This document shows, piece by piece, positions 5,668 to 8,099 of a DNA stretch of 8,099 nt. The notes beneath the pieces are model-generated. The model worked only from the letters and a program-made list of their open reading frames with translations, searched no databases and was not told where the DNA came from. Position 1 is the first letter of the stretch; each line of letters begins with the position of its first letter. The translations under genes were made by a program, and so were the position numbers. The DNA lies in NCBI GenBank assembly GCA_030646655.1, contig JAUSLB010000261.1, positions 1 to 8,099 on the forward strand. The letters are read 5' to 3'. The stretch comes from Deltaproteobacteria bacterium (GTDB lineage Bacteria > Desulfobacterota > GWC2-55-46).

Positions 5668-6785
5668 GGCTTGCCCCGCTCGATAGCTGTATCTATCTTT
5701 ACCTGAAGGCTTTAAAGGCGCTCGATAAACGGCAGACTGACTTAAGATACCTTAAGCCCGACGAGGTCAAGAACATCCTCGTAGTCTCATCCACCGCCAT
5801 AGGCGACACGCTCCTTTCCACCCCTGCGATAAGGGCGGTGAGGAGAGGCTACCCAAAGGCGAAGATTGTAGCCCTCTTTAATAAAGGCAATATGGAGCTA
5901 TTTGAGAATAACCCGAATATAGACGGGATAATCCCGTATCACGGCGGATGGAAGAGGTTCCGCGCAACAATTGACGAGCTAAAGAGGCATAGCTTTGACC
6001 TCGCCCTAATCTTTCACGGAAATGAGCCTCAGGCTACGCCCTTGTGCTATTTAGGCGGGGCGCGGTTCATAATTAAATTGCCGAATAACAGCAGGTTCAG
6101 TTTTCTCTTGTCGAACAGGGAGCCTGTAGTCTCTTGGGATTCCCTCGGCCACGGCATAGAGGCCCGCCTAAAGGTAGCCGGGCTCGCCGGGTGCGCCCCG
6201 CAGGGAGAGCGCATGGAACTTTTTATTGATAAAGAGGGCGAATCTAAGGTAGAAGAATTATTAGGGGGCTGGGGCTTAAAAGAAGGCGTCCTTATCGGCC
6301 TTCAGCCGGGCGCGTCAACCTTAAGCAGGCAGTGGTTCCCGGAGCGTTTTATCGAGCTTGGAAAAAGGCTCGTAGATAACGGGCACAAGGTCATACTTAC
6401 CGGCTCCCCTGAAGAGGCCGCTCTGTGCGGGAAGATCGCTGAAGGCATCGGGGGCGGGGCCTTTGTAGCGGCGGAAAGATTGAACCTGAAGGCCGTCCCT
6501 GCGCTCATTAAAAGGCTGAGCGCCTTCGTTACAGGAGACACGGGGCCCATGCACATAGCCATAACGGTCGGCACGCCGGTCGTAGCGCTCTACGCCGTGG
6601 CTGACGCGAGGAAGACCGGCCCTCTTTACGACAGGCAAAGGCACAGGGTCATACAGAAGGACAGGACGTGCGAGCCGTGCTCCCTTAAGAAGTGCAGGTA
6701 CCAGAAGTGCATGGAGAATATTTCAGCGGATGAGGTCTTCAACGCTGTTATGGATGTCTTAGGGAAGAGAGCTGGTCGAGTTTAA
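5664..6785 (+). CDS. Second GT9 heptosyltransferase-family glycosyltransferase
   Basis: This 373-residue GT-B protein of family 9 is clearly different from the WaaQ-like paralogue upstream. After an N-terminal extension of about 35 residues, with a hydrophobic stretch near YLYLKALKAL, the core begins KNILVVSSTAIGDTLLSTPA (36-55), with D48 at the proposed catalytic-base position. LQPGAS (213-218) and GDTGPMHIA (291-299) are the donor-domain motifs. The C-terminus carries C336, C339, C344 and C349 as C-x2-C-x4-C-x4-C. It would transfer heptose or a related sugar to an LPS-type acceptor; subclass (WaaC, WaaF or other) is not clear. The ATG overlaps the deacetylase stop (ATGA). AGGTGA at 5651-5656, inside the deacetylase gene, is a reasonable ribosome site. 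The stop TAA shares one base with the next ATG, so the genes are coupled at both ends. Confidence 0.9.
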   Translation: MRLAPLDSCIYLYLKALKALDKRQTDLRYLKPDEVKNILVVSSTAIGDTLLSTPAIRAVRRGYPKAKIVALFNKGNMELFENNPNIDGIIPYHGGWKRFRATIDELKRHSFDLALIFHGNEPQATPLCYLGGARFIIKLPNNSRFSFLLSNREPVVSWDSLGHGIEARLKVAGLAGCAPQGERMELFIDKEGESKVEELLGGWGLKEGVLIGLQPGASTLSRQWFPERFIELGKRLVDNGHKVILTGSPEEAALCGKIAEGIGGGAFVAAERLNLKAVPALIKRLSAFVTGDTGPMHIAITVGTPVVALYAVADARKTGPLYDRQRHRVIQKDRTCEPCSLKKCRYQKCMENISADEVFNAVMDVLGKRAGRV

Positions 6786-7819
6786 TGAAGATATTCGGCT
6801 TAGAGGCGAGAAAGCCTTTCCCCGCAAAGGTCACTGTAGATATTAACACGCAGTGCAACGCGAAGTGCGTCATATGCCCTTATCCGCAGATACGCACGGA
6901 GTTAAAGCACGGGGTCATGGAGTGGGGCCTGTACCAAAAGATAACAGATGACTATGCGAATATCTGCTATTCGAACAGGATTATGGGCGAGCTCAGCTAC
7001 TGCAACATGAGCGAGCCTACCCTGGTCCCTAATCTGCCGGAATTTATAAAGTATGCCCGGGATAAGGGTTGCTTTACCATCTACTTCAATACTAACGGCT
7101 CGAACCTTAAGCCTAAGCTAATAGACACCTTTATAAAAGAAAAGACATATCCGGCGATACACCTCAACATAATGGTATTCTCCGAGGAGCGGTATCAGAA
7201 GATAATGGGCCTTGATTTCGACCTGCTAAAGGAAAATCTTCAATACCTCCTTAAAAAATACCCTCACAGCCTTATTGACATAGGTTTTTTTACGCCTCTT
7301 ATGACAGCCGATGAGGTTGGCGCGGCAAAGGAGTTTTTTAAAAATACTAAAGCCGTCCTCCACCTCGCCAAGGATATAAGCGACAGGGCGAGCAATGTCT
7401 ATCTGCCGCAGGGTTTAGCCTCGGCAGGCATTCCAAAGCCGAAAAAAAGGCTCCTCGCCTGCTCGAAGAACCGGCCTATCCACCGGATGCACATAAATTA
7501 CGACGGCAGGGCTTACCTATGCGATCAGGATATGAGGCTTGAGACCGACTTCGGCAATGTTAGGGATAACACGATCGAGGAGGTCTGGAACGGCAAAAAG
7601 ATAATGGACGCGCTCGATATAATCTACGGCAAGTCGGATGCGGGGGAGGAAAGGCTGCCGTGCTTCAAATGCGAGTACAGCGTGGATGACGAGAATATTA
7701 AGATACTGAAAGGCCCTTCGGACTACAAGCCGAGAAAACTATTCGGCCCTCTTAAGAGGTGGGTTGTCAAAAAGGGCTGGGCGGTTATAAAGAAACGGGG
7801 CAGATTGGCGCTCTCATGA
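6785..7819 (+). CDS. Radical SAM protein with SPASM/twitch-like C-terminal domain
   Basis: This 344-residue enzyme has the radical SAM cluster motif C-x3-C-x2-C at C24, C28 and C31 (TQCNAKCVICPYP), which binds the [4Fe-4S] that cleaves S-adenosylmethionine. NMSEPTL (74-80) stands where the SAM-binding GGEP-type motif is expected, and FNTNGSNL (101-108) follows. The C-terminal part has C226, C246 (in DGRAYLCDQD), C293 and C296 (CFKC), plus FGNVRDNTIEEVWNG (256-270). That is characteristic of a SPASM or shorter twitch domain holding an auxiliary Fe-S cluster. The last 28 residues (317-344) are strongly basic with aromatic and hydrophobic positions, suggesting contact with membrane or nucleic acid. 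SPASM proteins modify peptides, but related ones act on sugars. No precursor peptide gene is visible, and the glycan setting favours a sugar substrate (inference). It is joined to both neighbours by TAATG and ATGA overlaps. Confidence 0.92.
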   Translation: MKIFGLEARKPFPAKVTVDINTQCNAKCVICPYPQIRTELKHGVMEWGLYQKITDDYANICYSNRIMGELSYCNMSEPTLVPNLPEFIKYARDKGCFTIYFNTNGSNLKPKLIDTFIKEKTYPAIHLNIMVFSEERYQKIMGLDFDLLKENLQYLLKKYPHSLIDIGFFTPLMTADEVGAAKEFFKNTKAVLHLAKDISDRASNVYLPQGLASAGIPKPKKRLLACSKNRPIHRMHINYDGRAYLCDQDMRLETDFGNVRDNTIEEVWNGKKIMDALDIIYGKSDAGEERLPCFKCEYSVDDENIKILKGPSDYKPRKLFGPLKRWVVKKGWAVIKKRGRLALS

Positions 7820-8099
7820 GCAACAGGTATAATATCGCGATCGTCGGAACGGGGCGGATAATAAAAGCACACGTGAGCGCCATAAAGGAAATACCCTGCT
7901 TTAATATCGCGGGCGTCTATGGGAGGGACTTTTCAAGGGCAAAGGATACAGCCTTTGGGCTCGGCTTAAAGGCATTTAAGGAATATGATGAGATACTGAA
8001 TGACCCTGAGGTCCATGTCGTAGATATAGCAAATTCGAGCGACCTGCACGCCCAATACGGGATAGAGGCCGCGAAACACAGGAAGAACCTTATTATCGA
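7816..8099 (+). CDS. Gfo/Idh/MocA family oxidoreductase, N-terminal part (3' truncated by window)
   Basis: The first 94 codons are present and the frame stays open to the window end. The protein starts MSNRYNIAIVGTGRI, with the NAD(P)-binding GTGRI at 11-15 and H19 after it. GVYGRD (33-38) ends beta-2 and YDEILNDPEVHVVDIAN (57-73) is followed by SSDLHA (74-79). AAKHRKNLII (85-94) corresponds to the family segment that precedes the catalytic Glu-Lys-Pro, which would fall just beyond the window. Such enzymes (about 320-350 residues) oxidise or reduce sugars, often UDP-linked, in surface-glycan clusters. Two family substitutions are visible: R89-K90 where G-K is usual in the segment before EKP, and S75-D76 where Pro or Asn is common before L77-H78. 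The start overlaps the radical SAM stop as ATGA, indicating coupled translation and possibly one pathway. The substrate is unknown. Confidence 0.9.
   Translation, partial: MSNRYNIAIVGTGRIIKAHVSAIKEIPCFNIAGVYGRDFSRAKDTAFGLGLKAFKEYDEILNDPEVHVVDIANSSDLHAQYGIEAAKHRKNLII

Noticed and set aside
7275..7303. TTGACA hexamer followed by a T7 run, considered as a promoter
   Set aside because: It lies inside the radical SAM gene and no acceptable -10 hexamer occurs at 16-18 nt spacing.

Overview
The window is a densely packed, single-strand (all +) stretch of cell-envelope glycan genes, most simply read as part of a lipopolysaccharide (LPS) core or related glycolipid biosynthesis operon of a Gram-negative-type bacterium. 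The evidence is two GT9 heptosyltransferase-family genes, a WaaE/KdtX-type GT2 glycosyltransferase, a GT4 glycosyltransferase and a bacterial Trm112-like protein of the kind often found near LPS genes. GC content is moderate (low to mid 50s by eye). AGG (Arg) and ATA (Ile) codons are common, which is unlike enterobacteria and fits an environmental lineage such as Desulfobacterota or Nitrospirota. I cannot fix the taxon from sequence alone.

Layout. Positions 2-817 hold the 3' part of a multi-pass membrane protein of the LPG-synthase-TM/UPF0104 (flippase-like) family. A 56-residue Trm112-like zinc-ribbon protein follows (860-1030), then a GT2 glycosyltransferase (1088-1843), a WaaQ-like GT9 heptosyltransferase (1855-2988), a class I SAM-dependent methyltransferase with a probable TTG start (3042-3728), a GT4 glycosyltransferase (3731-4828), a NodB-type polysaccharide deacetylase (4855-5667), a second GT9 heptosyltransferase (5664-6785), a radical SAM/SPASM protein (6785-7819) and the first 94 codons of a Gfo/Idh/MocA oxidoreductase (7816 to window end). 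Intergenic gaps are 2 to 57 nt. The last four genes overlap end to end (ATGA, TAATG, ATGA), so translational coupling is very likely. There is no gene-free stretch longer than 60 nt, no credible internal promoter or Rho-independent terminator, and no RNA gene, mobile element or CRISPR array.

How the genes may work together (inference). The GT2, GT9 and GT4 enzymes would build an oligosaccharide on a lipid acceptor at the inner face of the cytoplasmic membrane. The methyltransferase, deacetylase, radical SAM enzyme and Gfo/Idh oxidoreductase would tailor sugars of that glycan or its donors, and the membrane protein at the 5' end may help move or modify lipid. The least conventional part is the 3' half, where an apparently cytoplasmic NodB deacetylase, a heptosyltransferase-like enzyme, a radical SAM/SPASM enzyme and an NAD(P)-type oxidoreductase are translationally linked. 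That is a plausible sugar-modification module of unknown product. A compositional oddity is the strong excess of the palindrome CTTAAG, with 18 copies counted by eye.
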